A stretch of 35,000 nucleotides of DNA from Theodoxus fluviatilis (taxonomy: Eukaryota; Mollusca; Gastropoda; Cycloneritida; Neritidae), in the NCBI GenBank assembly GCA_034096865.1, contig JAWQFJ010005731.1, forward strand, positions 42,501-77,500, read 5' to 3'. Shown here one piece after another: positions 11,895 to 35,000 of this stretch. The notes beneath the pieces are model-generated. The model worked only from the letters and a program-made list of their open reading frames with translations, ran no database searches and was not told the DNA's origin. Positions within the stretch are counted from its first letter, which is position 1, and the number at the start of each line of letters is the position of its first letter. The translations under genes and the position numbers were made by a program.

Positions 11895-12565
11895 CTTTTG
11901 TCATTACTGCAACACCATTGCCATTTCTAATGCATGGTGATATTTCACAACAGTGCTTAAACTCTCATCCTCTGGGTCCCTGCACGGAGACTCTGGTTTC
12001 TGATGGTCTTGGTTAACTTGCATGAAAGCCCCAAGTCAATGCAGAAAATAAGTTAGGTTGCTACACTGTGGAGCTAACTGCTACTTGTGCGCACAAATCA
12101 CTGGGAAGAAAACTCAGATCGACAATGAAAATAGCTGAGAATGAGCAGATTACTCCGACAGTAGACCATCACCAGCAAAAATAAAAAGGACTAAGTAGTA
12201 TGAACCATATATTTATTTATTAAAAGAAAGAAGCACACTATACAAACTTTGGAATGATTAGTGTAGAAGGTTGAGATTAAAGGACGGGGAAGAAGAGCCC
12301 ATATTGCAATTCAGCTCAAGCCCAGTTTGGACAAATGTTTATATCTATGTGAAAGTCTTCACTTCCTCACACAAATCTTCCAATCAATGATGAGTTGATG
12401 ACTACAAGTACAAGGTTTTAAATGCAACAACTTCTGTTTTTGCCTTCTTAAGTCAGCATGTAGCTTGCAGATCTTTATAATCCTCTTAATTCTGGTGTAC
12501 ACCAAATAAGGAGCTAAAATTAATAAGCTGGGTTTAGGAACTATACTGTGAAACATTTGTGTTCA
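11895..12565. other. no recognisable gene; possible 3' boundary of DFFA
   Basis: Apart from the TTTATTTATT at 12212-12221 (candidate DFFA polyadenylation signal on the minus strand), nothing is supportable here. Confidence 0.25.
12212..12221 (-). terminator. candidate DFFA polyadenylation signal
   Basis: The minus strand reads AATAAATAAA, two overlapping AATAAA hexamers. It is the first canonical hexamer I noticed downstream of the DFFA stop at 14501. It would imply a 3' UTR of about 2.3 kb that includes a DNA transposon, so a nearer non-canonical signal is quite possible. Confidence 0.3.
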
Positions 12566-13177
12566 TATTTGTGACTCTCCATCGCTAAATGAGTCAGTTG
12601 CGCAGTCGAGTCATTTTGCGCAAACCGCCCACAAAGGAGGTGGAGGTTGCAGTGGTCGACTTCAAGATTTAGGTTTTTTTGCTTCTCTAGTCCCTTCTGA
12701 ATTGTATGAGTAAGTTTCGTGTTTGAATCAACATGTAAGAGTATGCTTTACGATGTTTTTTGAGTGTGGTGATAAATCATTTACAAGAAAACGTCTGCGA
12801 ACCAATCATCAACATCAAGCATTTTCTCAAAGTTTCGTAGCCACCACTGCAACAGATTGACGGGGGAATACCCTAGGCTGCCAACCAAAGCCAAAAACCA
12901 CTGCTTCATCTCTGTGGCAAATTGCATGAGTCTAGAATAAGGGTTGCTAGGGAAAAAGGGGGAATAATGTATGTAAACTTAAAACGCGTTTTTCTCAAAA
13001 AGCATATTTGTAGGGTGTCGATTTTCAAAGTCATGTGAAATCGTGTAGGATAGTCATATGTTCATGATTATTGCACCATTGAGAAGCTTGTTGTGTGCTC
13101 TTTTTGAAAACATACATATATCAAAATGTTCAAAATGCAACGAGTTACTCATTTTGTGATGGAGGGTCACATTTGTA
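12566..13177. mobile_element. DNA-transposon-like element with inverted ends (about 610 bp)
   Basis: The left end (12571-12600: GTGACTCTCCATCGCTAAAT, then GAGTCAGTTG) matches the reverse complement of the right end (13140-13170: GTGACCCTCCATCACAAAAT, then GAGTAACTCG). Both ends adjoin a TA, consistent with a TA-targeting element. No transposase frame remains. Confidence 0.65.
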
Positions 13178-13323
13178 CTTAAGGAATGATTACGAACACA
13201 TTATATCAGTTTTATCTGTACCTGAATATACACAAAATACTTCTTGTACATGTCACACTTGCAAAAGTTGGCCAAAGCCTGCTGCCATAGATCGTTCCTT
13301 ACATCCAATAGTAGACACACACA

Positions 13324-13368
<45 letters not shown>

Positions 13369-14500
13369 ACAAAATAAAATGGCACTTATCAAAACTATCA
13401 AAACTTTGCAAATATTACTGTACATCAAACAAAAGAGAGGTTTCAGCATCTCTGCCATCATGTGTTCACAAAATTTCACGTCTATGGAACTGAGTAATCC
13501 ACAGGAATAGCAGCTCTTGGAAATGATCATACTCGGATATGCCCATCCACCTTTCAAAGCAACTTGAGGGGGATGGCTGCATCGGCCATCACTGGACATT
13601 GTCTCCATGGGCCATCTTGAAAGCTGGGTGGCATTGGAAAAGGTCTGGGTGATAAATAGAGGATGGAAACATCTGAAGAAAGAGAGATTTCACTGCTGCC
13701 ACTGTTCCAAACTAAGGAGAGAAGTACTTTCTCTGTACAATGGCTTGTTCCTAATGCATTTTTCATGCACACATTTCAGGAGAGATAGGCTCTATGGCTT
13801 GAGTACATCCCTAACTAACATCTGCAGTCAAGATCAAAACAGATGCAAGATTCCCAGGCCATAATTAACATCAAGATTGAAACACAACAAAAGGTCTGGC
13901 AACACTGTGGATACAGTCAAAGTACTTGAGAGACAGAACACACTATTTGCAAGGCTGCATCCTCCTATGCCATTCACTTCCACAGGGAACCTTTCATCCT
14001 GCTTCTCATTCCACTATGCTCTGTTCCCTTCAAAACAAAAAGAAGCCAATCCATTTTCAACAGGCTTTTGAGCATAATAAAATCCTTTTCTTTGCCAAAA
14101 TCAACAGCAGTGGAAATTGTGACTGCAAATATTAGTACACTGGCACTCTGTGTACACAATGGTTCTGCTTCAAGTCAAAAGCTTGGCAAATCAATCTTCG
14201 CATTCTGCTGTACTAGTTTCGACCATGAACTCCTCTATGTGAAACACACTGCTTGTTGCACTGTGGCAACAACAGGAAGAAACTTCCCAAAGATATTTGT
14301 GTGTACACATCTCAAATAAGCATACTTACGCATAGTGTCATGTATTTCAGTAGCTAGAGAAATTCTTCAGTGCAAGACTCCTTACTACCCTCCTCCATCA
14401 GTCCAGAGCAGTAGTCTAACGCACAACCACAACCAAGGAGGGCCAGCCTCACGCCTACTGCACAAGGCAAACTGAAGGCAATGTGCGGCGGGAAAACAGT
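13178..14500 (-). other. DFFA 3' flank or 3' UTR
   Basis: Contains a (CA)n tract (13315-13363). No reading frame on either strand looks like a real protein, and I see no paired splice sites. Because DFFA stops at 14501 and reads leftwards, part of this is probably its 3' UTR. Confidence 0.3.
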
Positions 14501-14716
14501 CTAAGTGCTTTCCGCCATCTTGCGCTTCTTGCTGTCTTGTTCCACATAGGGCGACTGCTGGCGGGCACGCTGGTACACAGCCAGGATCTCAAAGGCCTCC
14601 GCTGTCTGCTGCCGCTCATCCAGATGGCGCTGGCAGGCTTCCTGTAGGGCTTGGGCAAATACCTCTGTCTCCTGCAGCACCTCTGTCAGTGTCCCCAGTG
14701 GCAGGTCCACTATTTC
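14501..14716 (-). CDS. DFFA: DFFA exon 4 (terminal helical region)
   Basis: Acceptor cttgctgctctgcag before GAA ATA GTG, phase 0; 71 codons and TAG (14503-14501). It encodes EIVDLPLGTLTEVLQETEVF, then a Gln/Glu-rich helix, and ends DSKKRKMAEST. It aligns by pattern with the human segment that follows SEEDLQ. Whether other 3' exons exist for a longer isoform cannot be told from the sequence. Confidence 0.88.
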   Translation of the reverse strand, partial: EIVDLPLGTLTEVLQETEVFAQALQEACQRHLDERQQTAEAFEILAVYQRARQQSPYVEQDSKKRKMAEST

Positions 14717-17700
14717 CTGCAGAGCAGCAAGCAGCAGGTAAATCAACGCTGGCACGCACAGCTTGCTGGGCAAGGGGACAGATGATGTAAAGACTGGAGT
14801 CACTGCATGTTCCTTGGAAATCAATATTTCATCAAATGGAAAAAAAGAAAAGGAAAGAAAAAAGGTTGTGGTTAAACTTAAAGAAACATGAAAAAAAAGG
14901 TTGGCAGATCATCAAGAATTTTTGGGTTACTTTCTTTTAGAAGAGGCGAGAATGAACATATTTCAAAATTTATCTTTCACTGAAAACTTATTTAAAAAAA
15001 TTAAACTTTATTTCCCCTAGTGTTGAAAGGGCAGGAAAGATGGGACAGCATGCAGTGTGTTGTTCACCATCAATTTCTTTCTCTTTTTTTTTCTTTTTTT
15101 GTTTTATTGTTATTGTTGCATGATTGATCAAAGAAACAAATTAGCCATTAGGGTTGTCAGAAAAAATTTGGGTCAGTAGGGTTTCTATGACCACAGTACT
15201 TTTTTCTAAATACCTTAAGACCATCCACACGTCTTTTTTTTTTGCTACAGAAAATGCAAACTTAAGAAACTTAAAATGCAGCATCTGTTGACTCCCAAAA
15301 ACTGTCATCCTATCACGACAGATTCCACAGCTCTCTTCCAACAGGTGACAAAAAACTGTAGCTGAATCTCAGTAGTCTTAATTGTAGTTAACTTCAACTA
15401 GGTGCAAGTGCTGCCACTGTAGAGGATGGGCAGGGTGACACCACTGCATATGCTGGCAGTGTCAAGGACCAACCTGCAGGTCATCGTTGGAGAAGGTGAT
15501 GATGCGGGCAAGGTCGTGATTCAGTCCATGCAGCAGCTGCCGGACCCGCTCTGACAGCACCCTGTCTCCTCCTGCGTGATCCGTCTCATCCACAGCTCTC
15601 CTCTCTGGAAGATTCCATGTATTACATAACATGCATTACATAACATGCATTACATAACATGCATTACATAACATGCATTACATAACATGCATTACATAAC
15701 ATGCATTACATAACATGCATTACATAACATGCATTACATAACATGCATTACATAACATGCATTACATAACATGCATTACATAACATGCATTACATAACAT
15801 GCATTACATAACATGCATTACATAACATGCATTACGTTCCATGCATTACGTTCCATGCATTACATAACATGCATTACATAACATGCATTACATAACATGC
15901 ATTACATAACATGCATTACATAACATGCATTACATAACATGCATTACATAACATGCATTACATAACATGCATTACATAACATGCATTACATAACATGCAT
16001 TACATTACATGCATTACATAACATGCATTACATAACATGCATTACATAACATGCATTACATAACATGCATTACGTTCCATGCATTACATAACATGCATTA
16101 CGTTCCATGCATTACATAACATGCATTACATAACATGCATTACATAACATGCATTACGTTCCATGCATTACATAACATGCATTACGTTCCATGCATTACA
16201 TAACATGCATTACGTTCCATGCATTACATAACATGCATTACGTAACATGCATTACATAACATGCATTACATAACATGCATTACATAACATGCATTACATA
16301 ACATGCATTACGTTCCATGCATTACATAACATGCATTACATAACATGCATTACATAACATGCATTACATAACATGCATTACATAACATGCATTACATAAC
16401 ATGCATTACGTTCCATGCATTACATAACATGCATTACATAACATGCATTACATAACATGCATTACATAACATGCATTACATAACATGCATTACATAACAT
16501 GCATTACATAACATGCATTACATAACATGCATTACATAACATGCATTACGTTCCATGCATTACATAACATGCATTACGTTCCATGCATTACATAACATGC
16601 ATTACATAACATGCATTACATAACATGCATTACGTTCCATGCATTACATAACATGCATTACGTTCCATGCATTACATAACATGCATTACGTTCCATGCAT
16701 TACATAACATGCATTACATAACATGCATTACATAACATGCATTACGTTCCATGCATTACGTTCCATGCATTACATAACATGCATTACATAACATGCATTA
16801 CATAACGTGCAAGCTCAAATTCAGTCACGTACTATCATTATGTATGATGACCAAAGCAATGTCAGTTTGGAAATGGTGAATAATAATTTCATTTTATGAT
16901 TTGCTATTCCTGAACAAAATGTGGATGTTTGCTAATTATAAATACATGTGAATCACTTGCAAAGAAGCAATCTATGGAATTACAGGGAAATTGGAGGTGT
17001 TGTAGAAGGTCTCCTGGGTCTCTTTGGAGCCACAGGAACAGTGCTCACTAGAAACCTTTCAGACTCTGCCATGGCATCTAGTCCACTAGAGACTTCGCCT
17101 GCCGGTGAAAGAGTCTAGCACAGTTCATATCACATGATGGAAAGATTCTGTCCAGAATATGCATATGAGGAGGCCACATGAGAGGCTTGTGGAATAACCC
17201 TCTGCTCCCTGACATGTGCCGTTAAAGTAGTACTAAGGCTATTTTGCACAAAACTCATAACTTACTCTTGTTGAGGCAATGAACAAGTGTTTATTTGATA
17301 AAATAAAATGTTTGTGTTGAAATGGAAACAACTTAACAAGTTTTGGCATCTGAATAATTTCTGTAAACAGTGAGGAAAAAATAGAAATTAGAATGAAATA
17401 TTTTTGGCACAATGATATAATGCAAAGGGTCAAGTCTATTAGGCATTCATTGCGAACTGCGCCAGAGTCATTACTGACTCGGGTTCACAGAATGCTAATG
17501 TGGCTGTAGAGCTCAGCATGGGAATGGCACACTGGCAGCCCATGGGTGCATAAGCAACGGAATACTACAGAGTCTGCTAGGTGCCTGTCCTCACGTTTCA
17601 TGGCTGGTCCTACCAAACTTAGTCTGCCTGATACTTTGGTCCCATCCAGATGCAGCAGGATTTGCAACGATGGGGGTCAGTTAGCAATTTTGAGATTTTA

Positions 17701-18118
17701 CTCCACTCATAAAGCTGAACCATCATACTTGGTAACTTTCAAGTTTGAAATCCACCAAAAAATGGTTGGTTGACATCTGATTGCCTGACACCCCACCTCA
17801 TCATACTCCTGATTTTGCCTTTAGCCTTAATTGCAAACAAACCAAAGTAGTGTGGGGTGTATCTGCAAATGGGAGACTGTCATTCATGCATACAGTGCAG
17901 TACCAATGGCCATTGCGGGAATTCCTTTCAGCTGGAAGCCAATGAGAAATTATCTGTTTTCTGTGAACTTTGAGCTGCTCATTCATACAAGCACAATTCA
18001 TCAATTACAGCACACATACTAATTTCAGTACCATTTTTAGAGGAAATCATTATTCTTTGAGATGATACAATAATCTCAAAATCACACATGGTATCTGAAC
18101 AGTTCAGTTTGGGAGGAC

Positions 18119-18200
<82 letters not shown>

Positions 18201-19118
18201 ACCTTTTTCTGTGCAGCTATTTCTCTAAAAAGTTGATGAGTGTGCACCACACTTTCATGCTGCTGTCAATTGCCCATTGCATTTGGTACATCAAGACATC
18301 AATGCAAAACAGGCTTATACATGTGGTACATCTAAATGAACACGTTGAGCAAGATACTTGCTGTCTAAGGGCAAGAAAAGTCCCAAATCAGTTTACCTCT
18401 GCCAGGGGGGGACCAGGTCTGATCGACAGCCAGCAGCATGATGGTGGCATTGTTGGGCAGGAAGGTGAAGTAGTCCTCCTCGTCCACCTCCGTCCCATCC
18501 TCCTCCAGTACTGCCCTTAGTGGTCCACCCACTCCAAATTTGGCTCCACCTGCCACAAGGGAATAGCTTTAGTGGCCAGTCAACCACAAAATCCAGTCTG
18601 TCTGCTGACTGTACAACTTGTTGTGTTGAAAATGAAAGTATACCATTGCTACTGGTGTAACAGAAAATACCTTGCAAAAACTACACAGCAGCACTTCATA
18701 CTGGTGAGCAACAATGCAAACCACTGCAATAAATAATACAGAATGAAATACCCCACTTGCATTTGGGTGAATCAGCTTGTTGTTTCCCAATAACCCTGCA
18801 AAGACTGAACCCTGCACAAACTACACAACTCCCTCCACACCAACCAACCCACCACAAGCACCACAAAGCTGAGCAGGTCACTCACTGATCCTAAAAGAAG
18901 AGAAAAAGTTTACTCAATAACTGAATCAGTGAAAATCAATTCTTGGTCATTACATCATGACGAGGTAACAACTCATCCCTAGCCTAGGCCTCGGTCTCTT
19001 AGATGGAAGAGCCCCTTAAAATTTGGAAGCAGACCCTTTCCGAAGTTGCCCTTCTCAGCTTCTGTGGCAAGTCACCGGCGACTTTGTAAGCAGATGTAGG
19101 GAGGAAACAAAACAAGTG

Positions 19119-19187
<69 letters not shown>

Positions 19188-19463
19188 TGTACATACACAA
19201 ACGCACGCACACACACTTATACAATCTAACATATAGTTTCCAGGAGTCATTAAAAAGTCAACTGAACGACCAATTGCAGGGAACAAACAAGATCGGTCAG
19301 AGTGCGTGAGGCCGTGAGGACAAGAGAAGAAGAAATCATGCTCGTATAACTCACGACATGACCTACCTTTTTCGAGCAACTCTCGCAGCGTACTCGCAGT
19401 CACAGATTTCTTCGTTGTTCTGTTATAGTTCCAAATCTTGAAAGGACGAGCCTGGGTAGCCAT
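14501..19463 (-). CDS. DFFA: DNA fragmentation factor subunit alpha (ICAD/DFF45) homologue, 4 exons
   Basis: Chaperone and inhibitor of the apoptotic nuclease DFFB/CAD; caspase-3 cleavage of DFFA releases the nuclease. Joined exons 19463-19367, 18549-18397, 15604-15474 and 14716-14501 give 198 codons and TAG, phases 1, 1, 0. Residues 1-80 are a CIDE-N domain: basic RPFKIWNYNR near the start and the acidic cluster EEDGTEVDEEDYF at 48-60. Residues 88-92 VDETD match the caspase-3 site of human DFFA (DETD, residue 117), followed by the same RQL..DL..II..S..DLQ pattern. The rest is helical and Gln/Glu rich. The tail has KKRK (190-193), a possible nuclear signal, and VEQD at 185-188. Human DFF45 has 331 residues; the C-terminal domain is absent here, as in the short ICAD-S isoform. 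Head to head with PEX14. Confidence 0.9.
14835..15230. repeat. old interspersed repeat, copy 1 (DFFA intron 3)
   Basis: Shares GATGGGACAGCATGCAGT (15039-15056), a GTTGTGGTTAAA word and a TTAGGGTTGTCAG-like 3' part with the region 21400-21790, in the same order and orientation. Both copies are strongly diverged between these anchors. Family not identified. Confidence 0.55.
15474..15604 (-). CDS. DFFA: DFFA exon 3 (caspase site and linker helix)
   Basis: Acceptor atggaatcttccag, donor CTGCAG then GTTGGT; 131 nt, phase 1 in, phase 0 out. It encodes ERRAVDETDHAGGDRVLSER then VRQLLHGLNHDLARIITFSN and DDLQ. DETD is the likely caspase cleavage site. Upstream of the acceptor lies the 14-bp satellite, starting within about 10 nt, so the branch point must be inside the array. 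Confidence 0.88.
15613..16810. repeat. 14-bp minisatellite, about 85 copies, two unit types
   Basis: Tandem GCATTACATAACAT units. About 16 units instead read GCATTACGTTCCAT, and a few carry single changes (CATTAC, CGTAAC). The units are otherwise essentially identical over 1.2 kb. Each has the palindrome ATGCAT. The array lies in DFFA intron 2, directly upstream of exon 3 in transcript sense. The edge next to the exon (GATTCCATGTATTACATA) looks like a mutated unit. Confidence 0.97.
16811..18396 (-). other. DFFA intron 2, remaining part
   Basis: No gene is recognised. It contains a (CA)n tract at 18123-18195, which is (TG)n in the DFFA transcript. Short reading frames on both strands have no supportable features. 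Confidence 0.5.
18123..18195. repeat. (CA)n microsatellite
   Basis: A pure CA tract of about 73 bp in DFFA intron 2. Confidence 0.96.
18397..18549 (-). CDS. DFFA: DFFA exon 2 (second half of CIDE-N)
   Basis: Acceptor cttgtggcag, donor GGCAGAG then GTAAAC; 153 nt, phase 1 in and out. It carries the acidic interaction surface LEEDGTEVDEEDYF and the strand FLPNNATIMLLAVDQTW, the most conserved part of the CIDE-N fold. Confidence 0.92.
19120..19184. repeat. (CA)n microsatellite
   Basis: CA tract in DFFA intron 1, (TG)n in the sense of the transcript. Confidence 0.96.
19367..19463 (-). CDS. DFFA: DFFA exon 1 (start codon, first half of CIDE-N)
   Basis: ATG at 19463-19461, 32 codons plus one base, donor AAAAAG then GTAGGT. 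It encodes MATQARPFKIWNYNRTTKKS and on to LRELLEKG. The basic face of CIDE-N (KIWNYNR, TTKK) is here. The start is chosen because it is the only ATG in frame ahead of the domain. Confidence 0.88.
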
Positions 19464-20063
19464 GCTTCTCGAATCTCTGCTAGTAACAATGGAAAGTACG
19501 ATCGCATCAAAGACTACAACGGCGTAAATGCTGCCGCAAGTTCCAAAATTAGACTTCGAGCGCTTAGAACTCGTCTCGACACGGGTACACGCTTTCAAGG
19601 GGCGCGTTTGTTTGGCCACATATCTCGCGATTCCCTGAGTCGAGGGCGAGTGAGACGCTCGTACAGCTAGAAAAACGGCCAATCATCTCGCAAGGTGGAA
19701 GAACATTGCTGCGCCCTAGCTGGCGCCAGAGTCGGTGAAGAAACAAAATAGACGAAATAACTGACGATTCAGATATCACATCACTTTTTCACTTCATAGA
19801 ACACACCAATTGAGGGAGCTCCGGACCTCCCTCGGCCTCCCGCCTTCACGGCGAGTGCGTCCTTATGAGCGAGGTACGAAGGCAACGCCTAGCCCTCGCG
19901 ATTCTCTCGAGATTTTAGGCCAAACAAACACGCCCAAGCACTGCAGAAAGGTTGATTTTTATTCGTCACCGTATTGATATCGAGCCAATGAGAAAGAACG
20001 TAACATAACTACAGGTATATCCCCGTTTGAGACTGCAGACGAGGGATTTCCCACAAGCTTGAT
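19464..20063. promoter_or_regulatory. DFFA-PEX14 divergent promoter region
   Basis: Only 600 bp separate the two start codons, so both 5' UTRs and promoters must lie here. Plus-strand CCAAT boxes are at 19679-19683, 19806-19810 and 19985-19989, and I see no convincing TATA box. CCAAT boxes without TATA are usual for divergent housekeeping promoters. A MITE occupies 19599-19935. Transcription starts cannot be placed from sequence alone. Confidence 0.6.
19599..19935. mobile_element. MITE family A, copy 2, inside the divergent promoter
   Basis: The ends GGGGCGCGTTTGTTTGGCC and GGCCAAACAAACACGCCC are inverted copies. The left arm matches the reverse complement of the right half of the copy at 637-779 (shared GTCGAGGGCGA, GAGACGC, TACAGCTA). 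The right arm matches its left half (TAAAATCTC, GAGGGCTAGGCGTTGCC in reverse complement). An extra block of roughly 150-190 bp between the arms (about 19680-19830) is absent from copy 1. It could be a later insertion or an older, longer form. Confidence 0.75.
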
Positions 20064-33971
<13,908 letters not shown>

Positions 33972-33997
33972 GTAAGTGTGTGTGTGTGTGTGTGTGT

Positions 33998-35000
33998 CGC
34001 GTTTCTGCTTATCTAACTCTAAAAGTTAAAGGTTCCTTCCCAGAGAACGATGTAATCGTCTCCGGGAGATGTAACCTGGATAAACAAAAATTAGTTTACA
34101 GCTAAACTAACCTCCACTCCTTGGGGGGACACCACAACAACAGAAAAAGAAGTCAAAGACTCAAATAATTACAGACCACTGAATCAGGTTAAAAATAAAT
34201 AACAAGTTTAATCAACACTATCAACCCTTCCTGACGGCACAGGACCGCAGAGGAGGGCAAACAACCGATAAGTCAAACTGAAATGAAACCCAAAACAAAG
34301 TGGGACAGGCAGCGGGCAAGGTGGCCCACTTCCACTTCCTGTCAGAATTCTCAAAAGAACAACAACAGCAACAACAGTCCCCGGGACAGGGAAATGGGAA
34401 ACAAACACAGCAATACCAAAATACCCTTGTTCAAACCAAACGCCTAAGTCACCGGTGACTAAGGTTAAGAATAGGGCACAGAAAAAAAACAATCTTCAAC
34501 TTCCCTCTTCACTTCACCATTTCCCCAGAAACTGGGATAAATTCACATACTCCAAATCCAATGACCCACTATAACTTCCACTACTCACTCTAACCAAACA
34601 CTACAAACAATAGCAAACTTCTTCAACAAGACAGAAGCAAAGACCAAACAACACACAGGGTATGACAACCAGTCACTCCGCTCTCCATATATAACATCAC
34701 GCGCAGCAGCTAGCCGCACGCTACCAAAACCCCCTTCGCATTCCTTGGCCACCCCTGCTTCCCCTAGTCGCGGCGCTTCCGGCCGAACGACAGGCAGACA
34801 AAGCATAAACAAGGCGGGTCTCGCTCCCCTCCGCCCTCACACGTGCAGTAGCTCCTCGCACAGCAAGCTCACGCTATCAAAACACAGCACAGTAATAAAC
34901 CCAAATCAAACCTCACATAAGGAATTTCCAGAATAAACCAAACCCACTTCTTCCCTTTTTAGTCCACCTGAAAAGAAGACATCGTTCCCACAAAACCTTT
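33998..35000. other. PEX14 intron 8 (start), unclassified
   Basis: No further PEX14 exon is recognisable. The region is A/C-rich, with a hairpin at about 34042-34072 (CCCAGAGAACGAT against ATCGTCTCCGGG). A TATATA word near 34687 reads as a TATA-like box on the minus strand upstream of a 94-codon minus-strand frame. It may be part of a transposable element, but no terminal repeat is complete within the window. Confidence 0.3.

Noticed and set aside
15613..16810. CRISPR-like array
   Set aside because: The 14-bp units are contiguous with no unique spacers. The 56-bp and 40-bp arrays likewise lack spacers and copy exon edges, and the DNA is animal nuclear.
34208..34492. 94-codon minus-strand hydrophobic frame
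   Set aside because: A TATA-like word lies upstream, but there is no recognisable family or splice signal, and the A/C-rich composition alone explains a Phe/Leu/Val-rich reverse frame.

Overview
This is a stretch of animal nuclear DNA. It has interrupted genes with GT-AG introns, no operons or ribosome sites, many long microsatellites ((CA)n, (GA)n, (CT)n, (GGAT)n), several minisatellites, and debris of LINEs, SINEs and small DNA transposons. The gene content (PEX14 and DFFA, i.e. peroxisomes and caspase-activated DNase) and the repeat style suggest a lophotrochozoan, most likely a mollusc and perhaps a gastropod. The species cannot be fixed from the sequence.

Layout. 1-5.9 kb: probable 3' end of an unrecognised plus-strand gene (three phase-compatible exons at 1202-1420, 3253-3385 and 5378-5913), with a LINE 3' end and a 700-bp pyrimidine tract in its last intron. 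5.9-14.5 kb: intergenic and repeat-rich, holding a 1-kb foldback element, a LINE fragment split by a tRNA-derived SINE with an 11-bp target duplication, an element loaded with nuclear-receptor half-sites, a 24-bp x 5 repeat and an inverted-repeat transposon. 14.5-19.46 kb, minus strand: a complete four-exon DFFA/ICAD homologue, 198 aa, with a CIDE-N domain and a DETD caspase site. 19.46-20.06 kb: a 600-bp divergent promoter region invaded by a MITE. 20.06 kb to beyond 33.97 kb, plus strand: PEX14, eight exons and 289 aa visible, with the C-terminal acidic tail outside the window or beyond the last recognised exon.

The two recognised genes are head to head, as DFFA and PEX14 are in human (1p36.22). 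This suggests an old divergent gene pair. They do not share a pathway: PEX14 docks the PEX5 cargo receptor at the peroxisome, and DFFA chaperones and inhibits the apoptotic nuclease DFFB/CAD.

The most unusual feature is in PEX14. Three exon edges have been amplified in tandem together with their splice sites: the 3' splice site of exon 3 (13 copies of 56 bp), the 5' splice site of exon 4 (3 copies) and the 5' splice site of exon 5 (about 23 copies of 40 bp, plus decayed ones). Use of any decoy in the exon 3 or exon 5 arrays gives an early stop. In DFFA a 1.2-kb 14-bp satellite begins within about 10 nt of the exon 3 acceptor.
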